From Marinobacter sp. SS5-14b (GTDB lineage: Bacteria > Pseudomonadota > Gammaproteobacteria > Pseudomonadales > Oleiphilaceae): DNA of 64,000 nucleotides. Both the position numbers and the translations under genes were made by a program. Each line of letters opens with the position of its first letter. The first letter of the stretch is position 1. The notes beneath the pieces were generated by a model. It did no database searches, was not told where the DNA came from, and worked only from the letters and a program-made list of their open reading frames with translations. The stretch is taken from the NCBI RefSeq assembly GCF_030541005.1, contig NZ_JASSVM010000003.1, forward strand, positions 248,001 to 312,000, in the 5' to 3' direction. Below are positions 33,401-42,148 of the stretch, piece by piece.

Positions 33401-34160
33401 CAAACTGCGGCCACAGCCTCACCAGTTGAACGTGAACGATATCGAGGGCCGGCTGGGTTCGTTGGTGCTATCTGGCGATATGACCTGGAGCGTGGTGGAC
33501 AGCCGGGAAACAACACGGTTCAAAGGCCAGCTGGCAGGCGGCGCCCTGAAAGATCTCGAAGCCTTAACCGGAAGCTCCATTCCCATGAACAATGCTGAAA
33601 CAGCTGTAGAACTGGATATTGACTGGCCGGGCAGCCCGGATGATCTTGCTTTGGGTGAGCTCAGTGGCACGGTTAGTGCGCGGCTGGATGATGGCGTTAT
33701 CCTGGAGCAGAATAATTCAGCCCAGCTGTTTCGGATATTTAATCTCTTGAACACTGATACCCTATGGCGACGGTTACGTCTGGATTTCTCCGATCTGTAC
33801 GAACGTGGCGTGGCGTTCGATGCCATTTCGGGCAAGGCTCAAATAATCAACGGCTTGCTTTCACTGGACCCGGAATTGCAGTTGGTTGGCCCTTCCGGGG
33901 CCTTCAAGATCAATGGCACCACCGATATGGCCGAGGAGAGCCTGAATATGCGCTTGGTCATGGTGTTGCCCGTGACTCAGAATTTGCCCCTGGCTGCCAT
34001 ACTGATGGGTGCGAGCGCGCCGATAGGTGGCGCACTGTTCGTATTGGATAAAATACTGGGTGACCCGCTCAGCAAGCTCACGAGTGCCACCTACAGCGTA
34101 ACCGGCAGCTGGAGTGAGCCGGAAGTTGAGCTGCGGGGCGTGTTTGATACGGGCGAGTAA
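30444..34160 (+). CDS. yhdP: YhdP, AsmA-like envelope protein
   Basis: Very large AsmA-like protein of 1238 residues with one N-terminal membrane segment (about 25-50, LASLVWWSLLVFLVLLALYAGL). A long beta-rich periplasmic body follows (DUF3971 and AsmA-like C-terminal region). In E. coli, YhdP, TamB and YdbH form bridges that move phospholipids to the outer membrane. Length and position after rng match the family. It probably belongs to the mre-rng transcription unit; the gap after rng is 40 bp. Confidence 0.93.
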   Translation: MSSRDQDSVQAAPPPGGWVGQLLAGLASLVWWSLLVFLVLLALYAGLGRQLTANIDQFSSRAAQALSEQTGLEVSIGRLSSSWQWLNPAITATDIAAVNPETGEAVAELEYLRLRLDFLSSLMRFRIVFEDFEADGLSLTYIRPADTGFASPVEDLLQSPQNVSDDLQKWFDIAGRWLSDPQVRITRVSVALGDGKNHLRHLDIPQLDLLYRGGLFQASGRAMQSGTTTQLASFALVGQHFFRGDFTGQLYLDIDSGRLFDGLLDDVSWRGVRLEGFDLGGRAWLTFEQGKLHQVQGRVQTPYLQLGVNHQSLAPLEDIQARFGWKRGQAVMLQQLQWRWAGDVVQPFSFRIQPQEAGMAMVADALPVAPLRRLVRNLQLLPDSANRALEHYRPSGYLDDMLLILPEQASDFRLSGRIRDLSVRAWQGSPGATGLHGAFSMSARGGSVELDSRAPVTLGFPQLFLEDWTFRSVAGRVSWLLSGPITRVYADDIRFGYQDSTVLTGAFDLRMNRDGEDNLGLRIGVKDGDAAMLSAFVPGHVVDEGLYRWLTTSILQADIRNGEYYGHGRIDSAAPAGSFVSSMWYEFDNARVRYDERWPLVENATGRVEVQNADTRVTLERSSTGGLEVDPARVSVVPGRDEESTRVLVDVSAEASGDAVSWWMQNSPLGDMAGAAVANSEFLGLFQVALNIDIPLDGDQQTAVTARVQTQGAEFTLPESGLSWRNITTDLTYHTEDGFSGGPVRARFMGQPVAVRFGRTGQGDALTVRQSGKLALPSFLQQVGLADNRTFGLDGTLEYTAGLTVGSDGPSAISFSSDLSGLAVDWPDPLGKAAPDITQLNALVDPFIPEGVRITGEWASRLAFDLLLKESGVDLQLGHLYLGRHRLTDISINALDLGDRWVINTDSERAVGRVVVPTGEGVVQVDLQTLRLNRQGQDESVDVPELLTLEEQLEAFRQLDIGGWPKVDGRIGDLSLGGESAGRWAFKLRPQPHQLNVNDIEGRLGSLVLSGDMTWSVVDSRETTRFKGQLAGGALKDLEALTGSSIPMNNAETAVELDIDWPGSPDDLALGELSGTVSARLDDGVILEQNNSAQLFRIFNLLNTDTLWRRLRLDFSDLYERGVAFDAISGKAQIINGLLSLDPELQLVGPSGAFKINGTTDMAEESLNMRLVMVLPVTQNLPLAAILMGASAPIGGALFVLDKILGDPLSKLTSATYSVTGSWSEPEVELRGVFDTGE

Positions 34161-34175
34161 TTCAGGAGTCTGGTT

Positions 34176-35003
34176 ATGGCACAGGTTGCAGCAGTTCAAA
34201 TGGTCAGCGGGCACGATATCGGTGAAAACCTGGCAGAAGCGGCGCGTCTTATGCGCGAGGCGGCTGATAAGGGTGCCCGGATTGCGGTGCTTCCGGAGAA
34301 TTTCGCTGTGCTGGCGACCGGGCAAATGCGGGCCTGTGGTGCACAGGAGGTCGGCGATGAGCCGGTGATACGCCGCTTTCTCGCAGAGCAGGCCAGAGCG
34401 CTCAAGCTTTGGATTGTGGGTGGTTCCATGCCGCTGGCAAACAGGCCGGACGGCACCCGTATTCCGGACCGGGTTCGGGCCAGCTGCCTGGTTTATGACG
34501 ACAGTGGCCGTGAGGTCGCCCGGTATGACAAGATTCACTTGTTCGACGCCACCGTTGACGACGCCCACGGCCAGTATAGGGAGTCCGATACCTTTGAGCC
34601 CGGAGACCGTGTGGTTACGGTAGACACGCCGGCCGGCCGCCTGGGCCTGGCAGTGTGTTATGACCTTCGCTTCCCCGAGCTGTTTCGCGCGCTGCGGGAG
34701 CAGGGGGCAGACTGGGTTTGCCTGCCCAGTGCATTCACCTGGCAGACGGGTGATGCGCACTGGCATGCCTTGATTCGCGCTCGGGCCATTGAAAACCAGG
34801 TGTGGATCGTGGCTGCAGGGCAGGGCGGGCAGAACAGCGAACGCAGAAAAACCTACGGCCACAGCCTGATTTGTGATCCCTGGGGGGCGGTGGTTGCGGA
34901 AATCGACGAAGGCCCGGGGCTGGCACAAGCGAACCTCGATGAGGAAAAGCTCAGACAGGTGCGAGCACGCATGCCGGTGTGGGAGCACCGGCGCCTGCCG
35001 TAA
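34176..35003 (+). CDS. Nit-type amidase (carbon-nitrogen hydrolase)
   Basis: Nitrilase-superfamily protein of 275 residues with the Glu-Lys-Cys triad E41 (LPEN), K119 (YDKIHLFD) and C161 (VCYDLRFPEL). The KIHLFD, ESDTFEPGD and CYDLRFPEL segments are typical of the Nit1 group, which repairs deaminated glutathione. That substrate is inferred from family resemblance only. It follows yhdP by 15 bp, where many gammaproteobacteria carry tldD. Confidence 0.88.
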   Translation: MAQVAAVQMVSGHDIGENLAEAARLMREAADKGARIAVLPENFAVLATGQMRACGAQEVGDEPVIRRFLAEQARALKLWIVGGSMPLANRPDGTRIPDRVRASCLVYDDSGREVARYDKIHLFDATVDDAHGQYRESDTFEPGDRVVTVDTPAGRLGLAVCYDLRFPELFRALREQGADWVCLPSAFTWQTGDAHWHALIRARAIENQVWIVAAGQGGQNSERRKTYGHSLICDPWGAVVAEIDEGPGLAQANLDEEKLRQVRARMPVWEHRRLP

Positions 35004-35018
35004 TAGCCGGGCCTGGGT

Positions 35019-35543
35019 TTACTGCTCGGCTTCGTCTATCCACTCTCGCAGCGCGCGGAACAGCTTGCGGGCCTGCCCGGTGTTTTTCTGTTTCTCTACT
35101 TCTTTGCGCGCATTGCGTACCAGATTGCGAAGGTGCTGAACATCTGCCACCGGGCAGTAGTCAATAAACTCGCCAACCACCTTGTCACCCTCGGTGATCA
35201 TTTTGTCACGCCAGCGCTCCGCCAGGTGGTGCCGCCGGGTGTGCTCCTCGCTGCCTGCATGGAAAGCATCGATGGTCTTGCTGATCGCTTCCGGGTCATG
35301 CTCCTGGCGGATCACCTTGCCGATGTACTGCAGGTGACGGCGCCGGGCTTCTCGTTGAGTAATGCGGCGTGATTCCATAATAGCCCGGTGCAGGGTGTCA
35401 CTGATATGGAGCGTGGCCAGCTGTTCATCGTTCAGATCCAGCATGCGCTTGCCGAGATCCTGCAGTGAATGCATCTCCCGCTTCAGCTGGGATTTGCTGG
35501 GGCCAAGGTATTCCGGGAGTTGATCGTCGGTTTGGTCTGTCAT
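35019..35543 (-). CDS. darP: Ribosome-associated protein DarP (YjgA)
   Basis: DUF615 family protein of 174 residues, highly charged and helical. DarP associates with late 50S assembly intermediates in E. coli. Recognisable parts are LPEYLGPSKSQLKREMHSLQDLG and RREAQYIGK-like RRRHLQYIGKVIR. It converges on the Nit gene with a 15-bp gap and follows mgtE by 17 bp in the leftward direction. Its usual neighbours tldD and pmbA are not here. Confidence 0.92.
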   Translation of the reverse strand: MTDQTDDQLPEYLGPSKSQLKREMHSLQDLGKRMLDLNDEQLATLHISDTLHRAIMESRRITQREARRRHLQYIGKVIRQEHDPEAISKTIDAFHAGSEEHTRRHHLAERWRDKMITEGDKVVGEFIDYCPVADVQHLRNLVRNARKEVEKQKNTGQARKLFRALREWIDEAEQ

Positions 35544-35560
35544 GGTGATTATCGATTCTG

Positions 35561-36922
35561 TCAGGCGTAGAAAAGGGTGGCCAATCCCAGAAAGGCCATA
35601 AAGCCAACAACATCCGTGACGGTTGTCAGAATAACGCTGCCGGCAAGGGCAGGGTCAATGTTGCGGGATTTCAGGAACAGGGGCAACACCGTCCCCACCA
35701 GGGCGGCAGCGACCAGGTTGATCACCAGCGCGGCGGCAATTACTGCACCGATCAACCAGTCCTGGAACCAGACGATGGCGGCAGTGGCAACCACCAGGGC
35801 CCAGAGCATGCCGTTCAGCACCCCGGACATAAACTCTCGGTTCAGCAGCCAGCCCACGTTCGCACCACTGATCTGGCCCACGGCCATCCCGCGAATCACC
35901 AGGGTCAGGGTCTGGCTGCCGGCAATGCCGCCCATGCTGGCGACAATAGGCATCAACACCGCCAGGGCAACCACTTTTTCGATGGTTGCTTCAAACAGGC
36001 CGATCACGGCCGATGCGGTGAAGGCGGTGAGTAGATTAATGCCTAGCCATACGGCTCGCCGGCGTGTGGTCTTCATGATCGGTGCGAAGGTATCTTCATC
36101 TTCGTCAAGGCCGGCCATGCTCATCAGGGAGTGGTCAGCGTCTTCACGGATAACGTCGACCACGTCATCGATGGTGATCCGGCCAAGCAGTTTGTTGGCG
36201 TCGTCCACAACCGGTGCGGAGATCAGGTCGTACCGCTCGAACAGAGTGGCGACCTTGTTGTCTGACAGGGTAACCGGGATGGGTTCAATATCGGTATCCA
36301 TTACCTCCCGGACCGTAGACGCCGGGTTGGAAACCAGCATCCGGGTAATGGACAGGGTGCCGATAAACTCATCCCGTCGGTTCACCACAATCAAGCTGTC
36401 GGTCATCGGTGGCAGGCTACGGTGCCTGCGCAGGTAACGCAGAACCACGTCTATGCTGATGTCCGGGCGCACCGTGATGGTGTCCGTGTTCATCAGACCG
36501 CCGGCGGTGTCTTCCGGGTAGGACAAAACTTCCTCTACCCGCTGCCGGTCTTGCTCGTCCATGGTGTCCAGAACTTCCTGGATGACCGTGTCCGGTAGCT
36601 GCTGCAGAAGGTCGGCCAGATCGTCCGATTCAAAGTCTTCGATAATATCGGCCAGTTCCTGAGCGTTGAGCTGGCTCAGGAAGTAGCTTCGGATATCGTC
36701 CCCGAGGTACTGGAGAACCTCACCTTCGAGTTGTTTGTCGACCAGGTTCCACAGCAAGGCCCGCTGGCGAGGCGGGGAGGATTCCAGCAGGTGGGCGATA
36801 TCACTGGGGCTCAGGCCGCCGTTCAGGATGCGGGCAACCTGCTTCAGCGCGCCACTGTCCAGGGCCTCACTGAGCGAGCGAAGCCTCTGGCGGGCCTGAC
36901 TTTTTTCCAGAATATCAGACAT
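35561..36922 (-). CDS. mgtE: Magnesium transporter MgtE
   Basis: Magnesium channel of the inner membrane, gated by cytoplasmic Mg sensing. The 453-residue protein has an N-terminal superhelical MgtE_N domain (about 35-135), a CBS pair (about 140-260) and a C-terminal pore domain with about five membrane helices. It appears to be co-transcribed with darP downstream. The 86-bp gap to npr upstream ends in AT-rich sequence and probably carries its own promoter. Confidence 0.95.
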   Translation of the reverse strand: MSDILEKSQARQRLRSLSEALDSGALKQVARILNGGLSPSDIAHLLESSPPRQRALLWNLVDKQLEGEVLQYLGDDIRSYFLSQLNAQELADIIEDFESDDLADLLQQLPDTVIQEVLDTMDEQDRQRVEEVLSYPEDTAGGLMNTDTITVRPDISIDVVLRYLRRHRSLPPMTDSLIVVNRRDEFIGTLSITRMLVSNPASTVREVMDTDIEPIPVTLSDNKVATLFERYDLISAPVVDDANKLLGRITIDDVVDVIREDADHSLMSMAGLDEDEDTFAPIMKTTRRRAVWLGINLLTAFTASAVIGLFEATIEKVVALAVLMPIVASMGGIAGSQTLTLVIRGMAVGQISGANVGWLLNREFMSGVLNGMLWALVVATAAIVWFQDWLIGAVIAAALVINLVAAALVGTVLPLFLKSRNIDPALAGSVILTTVTDVVGFMAFLGLATLFYA

Positions 36923-37008
36923 GAAAACACCTGCGGTCAGAAAACCTTTGTATTATAGCGAAGTTAGGTTACACAGGTGAGAAAGAGTTGTAGGTGAATG
37001 GCGAAGGT

Positions 37009-37278
37009 TTACCCGCCCTCGCCAAAATAGTCATCAATTAATACGACCAGCGCGTCGATGGCCTGCTGCTCATCCGGGCCCTCGGCCAGCAGCTCTACGC
37101 TGGTGCCCTGGCTGGCGGCCAGCATCATCACCTGCATAATATTTTTGGCATCCACTTCGCGGCCTTTGCCTCGAATACGCACCTTGCTTTCGTAGGCGGA
37201 CGCTGTGGCAACCAGTTTGGCGGTTGCTCGGGCATGCAGGCCCAGTTTGTTGATGATCGTGATGGGGCGGCAGATCAT
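37009..37278 (-). CDS. ptsO: HPr-like phosphocarrier NPr
   Basis: Phosphocarrier of the nitrogen PTS, passing phosphate from PtsP to PtsN. The 89-residue protein has the phosphorylated His15 in LGLHARATAKL. Asn is at position 46, where HPr from Gram-positives carries regulatory serine. It is 6 bp downstream of rapZ and the last gene of the rpoN-linked leftward group, as in other gammaproteobacteria. Confidence 0.95.
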   Translation of the reverse strand: MICRPITIINKLGLHARATAKLVATASAYESKVRIRGKGREVDAKNIMQVMMLAASQGTSVELLAEGPDEQQAIDALVVLIDDYFGEGG

Positions 37279-37284
37279 GACGAA

Positions 37285-38169
37285 TCAGATCTCCCCCCGG
37301 GCCTGCAAGTGCGGCAGCTCGGTATGGCGCACCTGCACGTTGCGGTATTTATCCCGGAAATATTGCCTTAATTGCTCGCACACATACACCGAACGGTGTT
37401 GGCCGCCGGTGCAGCCGATGGAGATGGTCATATAGCTTCGGTTGCTGTCAGCAAACGATGGCAGCCAGGTGTCCAGAAACCGGGTGACGTCGTCCACCAT
37501 CTGCCTTGATAAAGGTTCTCTTTCCAGAAAATCAATCACCGGCTGATCCGTGCCCGTGTACTTTCGCAAACTGGTGTCCCAGTAGGGATTGGGCAGGCAG
37601 CGCACATCAAAGACATAGTCGGAATCAACCGGCACACCGTGTTTGAAACCAAACGACTGGAACAGCAGGGCCAGTTCCTGGTCTTTCCGGCCCGCTACCC
37701 GTTGCTTGACCATGTCCCGCAGCTCATACATGGAAAGCCCGGTGGTATTGATGTAAAGGTCAGCCAGCTTGGACAGCGGCTCCAGGAGGGCTTTCTCACT
37801 GGCGATCGCTTCGCGCAGGGACGTGTTGTCGTCACTGAGCGGGTGCTTGCGCCGGGTCGCGTGGAAGCGCTGAAGCAGCGACTGCTCGTCTGCATCGAGA
37901 TAGATGATTTCAACTTCGACGCCGGTGTTTTTCAGTTGATGGTAGATCGTCTCGAAATTGGCGAGTTCACCAGACAGGTTGCGGGCGTCAATGCTCACGG
38001 CCATCTTGCGCAGCCGGTTGGGGGCCTCCTGGGCGGTGGCTTCCTGGGTGAGTGGGAAGAGGAGGCCGATCGGGAGGTTGTCGATGCAATAGAATCCCAG
38101 GTCTTCAAGAACGTGCAACGCTGTACTTTTGCCCGAACCGGAACGACCGCTGACAATGATTAGCTTCAT
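37285..38169 (-). CDS. rapZ: RNase adapter protein RapZ
   Basis: P-loop protein that in enterics binds GlmY/GlmZ small RNAs and presents GlmZ to RNase E. The 294-residue protein has Walker A GRSGSGKS at 8-15, and the C-terminal RNA-binding domain has ISIGCTGGQHRSVYV. It lies between ptsN (42 bp upstream) and ptsO (6 bp downstream), the conserved arrangement. Whether GlmZ-type RNAs exist in this organism cannot be judged from this window. Confidence 0.96.
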   Translation of the reverse strand: MKLIIVSGRSGSGKSTALHVLEDLGFYCIDNLPIGLLFPLTQEATAQEAPNRLRKMAVSIDARNLSGELANFETIYHQLKNTGVEVEIIYLDADEQSLLQRFHATRRKHPLSDDNTSLREAIASEKALLEPLSKLADLYINTTGLSMYELRDMVKQRVAGRKDQELALLFQSFGFKHGVPVDSDYVFDVRCLPNPYWDTSLRKYTGTDQPVIDFLEREPLSRQMVDDVTRFLDTWLPSFADSNRSYMTISIGCTGGQHRSVYVCEQLRQYFRDKYRNVQVRHTELPHLQARGEI

Positions 38170-38211
38170 GTCTTTACTCCTCCCCCTGGTGTGCCTCTTC
38201 CAGTCGTGCTG

Positions 38212-38682
38212 TCAGTGGCTGCTCGCAGTCATCGCGCGGTAAAGCGTGTCGGCATCCTGGCATTGGCGCAACTGTTCGCAAAATGTGCTTTCGTTAAACT
38301 TTTCGGCAAGCTGGCTGAGTAATTCCAGGTGTTCGCTGGTCGCCTCTTTAGGCACGACAAGCGCGAAAACCAGGTCAACCGGCTGGTTATCAATGGCATC
38401 GAAGTCGATGGGCTCTGCCAGTGTCATCAGAACGCCAATGACCCTGTCGAGGCCGTCCAGGCGGCAGTGGGGGATGGCAATGCCTTCGCCGATGCCGGTG
38501 CTGCCCAGTCGTTCACGGGAAACGAGATTGTTGAAGATGTCTGTATCGCTCAGGGTTTCATCCTGATGGTGAATCTGTTCCGCGATGAACTCCAGAACAC
38601 GCTTTTTACTGGACGCCGCAACACGGCATAGCGTGAGTTCCGGGGCCAGAATGTTGTCGATAGTCAGGGTTGGGTCGCTCAT
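38212..38682 (-). CDS. ptsN: Nitrogen-regulatory phosphotransferase IIA-Ntr
   Basis: EIIA-type regulator of 156 residues, terminal acceptor of the PTS-Ntr chain and controller of potassium and nitrogen responses. The active-site histidine is H72 in GIAIPHCR. An intrinsic terminator lies between hpf and this gene, so ptsN may have a separate promoter or depend on read-through. Confidence 0.96.
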   Translation of the reverse strand: MSDPTLTIDNILAPELTLCRVAASSKKRVLEFIAEQIHHQDETLSDTDIFNNLVSRERLGSTGIGEGIAIPHCRLDGLDRVIGVLMTLAEPIDFDAIDNQPVDLVFALVVPKEATSEHLELLSQLAEKFNESTFCEQLRQCQDADTLYRAMTASSH

Positions 38683-38701
38683 AGATCGACTTTATTTCCG
38701 T

Positions 38702-38737
38702 AAAAAAAAGGCTGCGGCCGGTATTACCTGCCGCAGC
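38702..38737 (-). terminator. Intrinsic terminator after hpf
   Basis: On the minus strand, stem GCTGCGGC/GCCGCAGC (8 bp, arms 38730-38737 and 38711-38718) is followed by C and a run of eight T (38709-38702). It lies in the hpf-ptsN gap and would end or attenuate rpoN-hpf transcripts before ptsN. Confidence 0.85.
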
Positions 38738-38783
38738 GCGTCTCATTGAAACACCCGGTCTGGTTCGCGCAGAATTGAGCGCG

Positions 38784-39086
38784 TTAACCGTTACCGTGCA
38801 TCCGGTCTACTGTCTTTTCTTTATGCTTCAGGATCTGGCGGTCCAGCTTGTCCACCAGCGCATCGATTGCTGCGTACATATCCTCATTTTCGGCCTTTGC
38901 GTGAATCTCACCACCAATAACATGGAGGGTAGCTTCAGCCATCTGGCGAACTTTCTCAACTTCCAGCGTCACCTGACAGTTACTGATGTGGTCAAAATGC
39001 CGCTCAAGCTTATCAAACTTGGTGGTAACGTAATCCTTCAATGCGGGAGTCAGTTCTACGTGATGGCCTGAAATGTTGAGTTGCAT
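38784..39086 (-). CDS. hpf: Ribosome hibernation promoting factor
   Basis: Binds 30S subunits and promotes 100S dimers when growth slows. The 100-residue protein is the short form (MQLNISGHHVELTPALKDYV), with no C-terminal dimerisation domain. It sits 73 bp downstream of rpoN, as in most gammaproteobacteria, and is followed by a strong terminator. Confidence 0.96.
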   Translation of the reverse strand: MQLNISGHHVELTPALKDYVTTKFDKLERHFDHISNCQVTLEVEKVRQMAEATLHVIGGEIHAKAENEDMYAAIDALVDKLDRQILKHKEKTVDRMHGNG

Positions 39087-39159
39087 AGGCGTCTCCTGTT
39101 GTCATCGAGCCGGCCGTGTGGCCGGACTGAGTACCGGTGCGTTCTGCCCCGGTGATAAA

Positions 39160-40698
39160 TTAAACCAGTCGCTTTCGTTCGTTCGAGGGAGGTATATGCA
39201 TGGCCTCCCTGTACTTGGCCACCGTTCGCCGGGCCACATTGATTCCCTGTTCTCCTAGCATGGCCGCAATCTTGCTGTCGCTCAATGGCTTTTTCGGAGT
39301 TTCTTCTGCAATCAGCTTTTTGATCATGGCACGAATGGCGGTGGAGGAGCATTCTCCACCTTCTGCGGTGCCTACATGGCTGGAGAAGAAGTACTTCAGC
39401 TCAAAAATACCCCGGGGGGTGTGCATGTATTTTTGCGTGGTGACCCGGGAGATGGTGGACTCGTGCATTTCAACCGCTTGAGCAATATCTGACAGGATCA
39501 GCGGTTTCATGGCTTCGTCACCGTGGTCAAGAAAACCTTGCTGGTACTCAACGATACGGGTGGCCACCTTCAGAAGGGTCTCGTTGCGGCTTTGCAGGCT
39601 TTTGATGAACCACTTGGCTTCTTGCAGCTGATCTCGCATGTAGGTGTTGTCAGCGCTGCTGTCCGCCCGACGGATCAGTGAGGCGTAGCTGGCGTTGACG
39701 CGAATCCGGGGAGCAATTTCGGGGTTGAGTTCCACTCGCCACCGGCCTTCATGTTTGCGCACGATAACATCCGGAATCACGTAGTCGGTTTCGGTGTTGT
39801 CTACGGAATCGCCGGGGCGGGGGTTCAGGCTGGTAATCAGCGACAGAACTTCTTTCAGCTGGTCTTCTTTCAGGCGACTCCGGCGCAGAAGCTGAGCGTA
39901 ATCCCGGTTGCCCAACAAGTGCAGGAACTGGGTGACCACCAGCCGGGCCTGGCGCAACCAGGGGGTATCCGGTGGCAGTTGGTTCAGCTGGATCAGCAGG
40001 CATTCCTGAAGGTCCCGGGCGAATACGCCGGGTGGGTCGAAGTGTTGAAGGCGGTGCAGCACGGCTTCTACTTCATCCAGCTCCAGTGGATCTTCTTCTG
40101 ATTCGTCCAGCAAGCCCGCGTGGATATCGTCGATGGGTGAGGTCAGGTAACCTCTTACGTCTACCGCATCCAGCAAGGCGTGAGCAATGGCCCTGTCCCG
40201 ATCACTGAGGGGGGTCAGGTTGAGCTGCCACTCCAGGTGGTCTTGCAAGGTTTCGGTTGGAGAATTGCGGGTTTCGAAGTCGGAGTCGTTTTCGTCATCG
40301 CCCCTGCTTGCCGGCGCAGGGGCCGACTGATAGATGTCGTCCCAGGCCGTGTCGACCGGAAGATCCTCGGGTATGTTCTCTGGCATCTGGTTTTCAGAGG
40401 ACCAGTCCGGGGCACTCTCAGATTCGTCCCAGTCGGTTGCAGGGCTGTCTGCTGAATGGTCTTCCTGTGAGGGTTCCGAGTCGTTCTGGCTGTTTTGGTC
40501 GCGGTCTTCGATTTCTGACGCTTCGGCGTGATCGTCGTCTTCCGATGTTTCCAGCATCGGATTGGATTCCAGTGCTTGCTGGATTTCCTGCTGAAGGTCC
40601 AGGGTAGAGAGCTGCAGTAGCCGGATGGCTTGCTGCAACTGGGGTGTCATGGTCAGGCTTTGGCCCATTTTAAGCTGTAATGAAGCTTTCATAACCAT
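39160..40698 (-). CDS. rpoN: RNA polymerase sigma-54 factor
   Basis: Sigma-54, needed at -24/-12 promoters with enhancer-binding activators. The 512-residue protein has the N-terminal Q-rich activator region I ([24 protein letters not shown]), a long acidic region II (about 50-130), a core-binding domain and the RpoN box [10 protein letters not shown] at 489-498. ATGs at 40698 and 40692 are both possible, the second matching the common MKASLQLK start. A hairpin separates it from lptB. Confidence 0.97.
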   Translation of the reverse strand: MVMKASLQLKMGQSLTMTPQLQQAIRLLQLSTLDLQQEIQQALESNPMLETSEDDDHAEASEIEDRDQNSQNDSEPSQEDHSADSPATDWDESESAPDWSSENQMPENIPEDLPVDTAWDDIYQSAPAPASRGDDENDSDFETRNSPTETLQDHLEWQLNLTPLSDRDRAIAHALLDAVDVRGYLTSPIDDIHAGLLDESEEDPLELDEVEAVLHRLQHFDPPGVFARDLQECLLIQLNQLPPDTPWLRQARLVVTQFLHLLGNRDYAQLLRRSRLKEDQLKEVLSLITSLNPRPGDSVDNTETDYVIPDVIVRKHEGRWRVELNPEIAPRIRVNASYASLIRRADSSADNTYMRDQLQEAKWFIKSLQSRNETLLKVATRIVEYQQGFLDHGDEAMKPLILSDIAQAVEMHESTISRVTTQKYMHTPRGIFELKYFFSSHVGTAEGGECSSTAIRAMIKKLIAEETPKKPLSDSKIAAMLGEQGINVARRTVAKYREAMHIPPSNERKRLV

Positions 40699-40753
40699 GG
40701 CTGAAAATCCATAACGTACCTGTATCCTGGTAAAAACCTTTGCCTGCGTGTTT

Positions 40754-40800
40754 AAAAAATTGTTGCGCGCTGGTTACTTGCGGCTGTGTAGCAACAATTT
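40754..40800 (-). terminator. Candidate terminator/attenuator between lptB and rpoN
   Basis: Perfect 10-bp inverted repeat AAATTGTTGC/GCAACAATTT (40757-40766 and 40791-40800) with a 24-nt loop. On the minus strand it is followed by T residues. It lies 79 bp after the lptB stop and 56 bp before rpoN, so it may partly uncouple rpoN from the lpt operon. The stem is AT-rich and the loop long, so strength is uncertain. Confidence 0.5.
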
Positions 40801-40878
40801 AAGCAAGTTCTTTGCCGAGTTTACTTGCTAGCGTTCAGCAACACAATCGGACCAGCGTAGGGGAAGATTGCTTGCGGC

Positions 40879-41604
40879 TTAAAGGTGGAATTCGTCGCCA
40901 AGGTACACTTCCTTGACCTGCTGGTTGGCCAGGATCGCTTCAGCATTGCCTGAGGCAATGATATGACCCCCGGAAACGATGTAGGCGTTCTCGCAAATGT
41001 CCAGGGTTTCCCGTACGTTGTGGTCGGTGATCAGTACGCCGATACCCTTGTCGCGAAGGTGTCGGATAATGTGTTTGATGTCGCTGACGGATATGGGGTC
41101 TACCCCGGCAAAGGGTTCGTCCAGCAGAATGAATGCGGGTTCCATGGCCAGTGCCCGGGCAATTTCAACCCGGCGCCGTTCGCCGCCCGACAACGCCATA
41201 CCTACGCTGTCGCGAATATGGGTGATGTGAAACTCTTCCAGTAGCTCTTCCAGCTTTGCATCGCGGTCTGCCCTCGACAGGGACTTACGGGTTTCCAGAA
41301 TGGCCATGATGTTGTCGCGCACGGTCAGTTTGCGGAACACCGACGCTTCCTGCGGCAGGTAACCGATGCCTTTTCTGGCACGCCCGTGCATGGGCAGGGG
41401 TGTGATGTCGTGGTTGTCGATGGTGATGCGACCGTGGTCTGCCGGCACCAGCCCCACAATCATGTAAAAGCAGGTGGTTTTACCCGCCCCGTTGGGCCCA
41501 AGAAGACCGACAATTTCACCTGAGCGTATCTCCAGTGATACGTCCAGAACCACTTTCTTCTGTTTATAGCTTTTTGCCAGATTACTGGCCCTGAGAACTG
41601 CCAT
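40879..41604 (-). CDS. lptB: LPS export ABC ATPase LptB
   Basis: Cytoplasmic ATPase that powers LPS extraction by LptFG. The 241-residue protein has Walker [10 protein letters not shown] at 36-44, ABC signature LSGGERRR, Walker [13 protein letters not shown] and the late switch histidine (TDHNV). It overlaps lptA by 23 bp, and lptA overlaps lptC, so the three are tightly coupled. Confidence 0.97.
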   Translation of the reverse strand: MAVLRASNLAKSYKQKKVVLDVSLEIRSGEIVGLLGPNGAGKTTCFYMIVGLVPADHGRITIDNHDITPLPMHGRARKGIGYLPQEASVFRKLTVRDNIMAILETRKSLSRADRDAKLEELLEEFHITHIRDSVGMALSGGERRRVEIARALAMEPAFILLDEPFAGVDPISVSDIKHIIRHLRDKGIGVLITDHNVRETLDICENAYIVSGGHIIASGNAEAILANQQVKEVYLGDEFHL

Positions 41605-42148
41605 CAGAACCTTTCCCGTTACTGGATTGACCTGAACTGCGAGGCTGGATCACCATTTCAACACGGCCTGAACCGTTTTCTGCAGAGCTGCCACCTTCAG
41701 CGGTGACCACGCGATTGACGGTGTTGTAGTGAATGACGTCGCCCCTGAAGATGTTGCCTTCTTGCTCTATAACAGCCTCCCGCTCAAAGGTGAGTCTGTT
41801 TTCTTCCGCTGACCAGGTAATGTTCAGTGCCCGGGCATTGGTGACGCCTTCACCTTCGCGAGCAGGTTGGCGGTAATGCGCGGGGCTGCCGCTGGCCTCT
41901 ATCCGTCTCAAGCCTTCCGGGCTCCGGTACAGTACAACGCGTTCGGCGCTCAGCTGAACCTGCCCTTGCATCAATTCCACATCCCCGGAATAAATGGCCG
42001 TGCCTGCTGTGTCGTCCAGTCGGGCCGAATCGGCGCTTACTTTTATCGGCTCATCCGAGTCCAGGGTGAATGCGGATGCCGGCCCGGCCAATAGCAGAGC
42101 AACTGCCAATAGCAGCGGGCTGAAAAGTCGGTTACCTGATGGGTTCAT
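41582..42148 (-). CDS. lptA: LPS transport periplasmic protein LptA
   Basis: Periplasmic bridge protein that carries LPS between LptC and LptDE. The 188-residue protein has an N-terminal signal peptide ([17 protein letters not shown], cleavage near residue 26) and an OstA-type beta-jellyroll with repeated short strands. The C-terminus is Ser/Gly/Gln-rich and probably disordered. It overlaps lptC by 17 bp and lptB by 23 bp. Confidence 0.94.
   Translation of the reverse strand: MNPSGNRLFSPLLLAVALLLAGPASAFTLDSDEPIKVSADSARLDDTAGTAIYSGDVELMQGQVQLSAERVVLYRSPEGLRRIEASGSPAHYRQPAREGEGVTNARALNITWSAEENRLTFEREAVIEQEGNIFRGDVIHYNTVNRVVTAEGGSSAENGSGRVEMVIQPRSSGQSSNGKGSDGSSQGQ

Noticed and set aside
33861-34988. 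Minus-strand open frame of 375 codons
   Set aside because: Lies across the yhdP end and the Nit gene on the opposite strand. Both plus-strand genes have clear family motifs.
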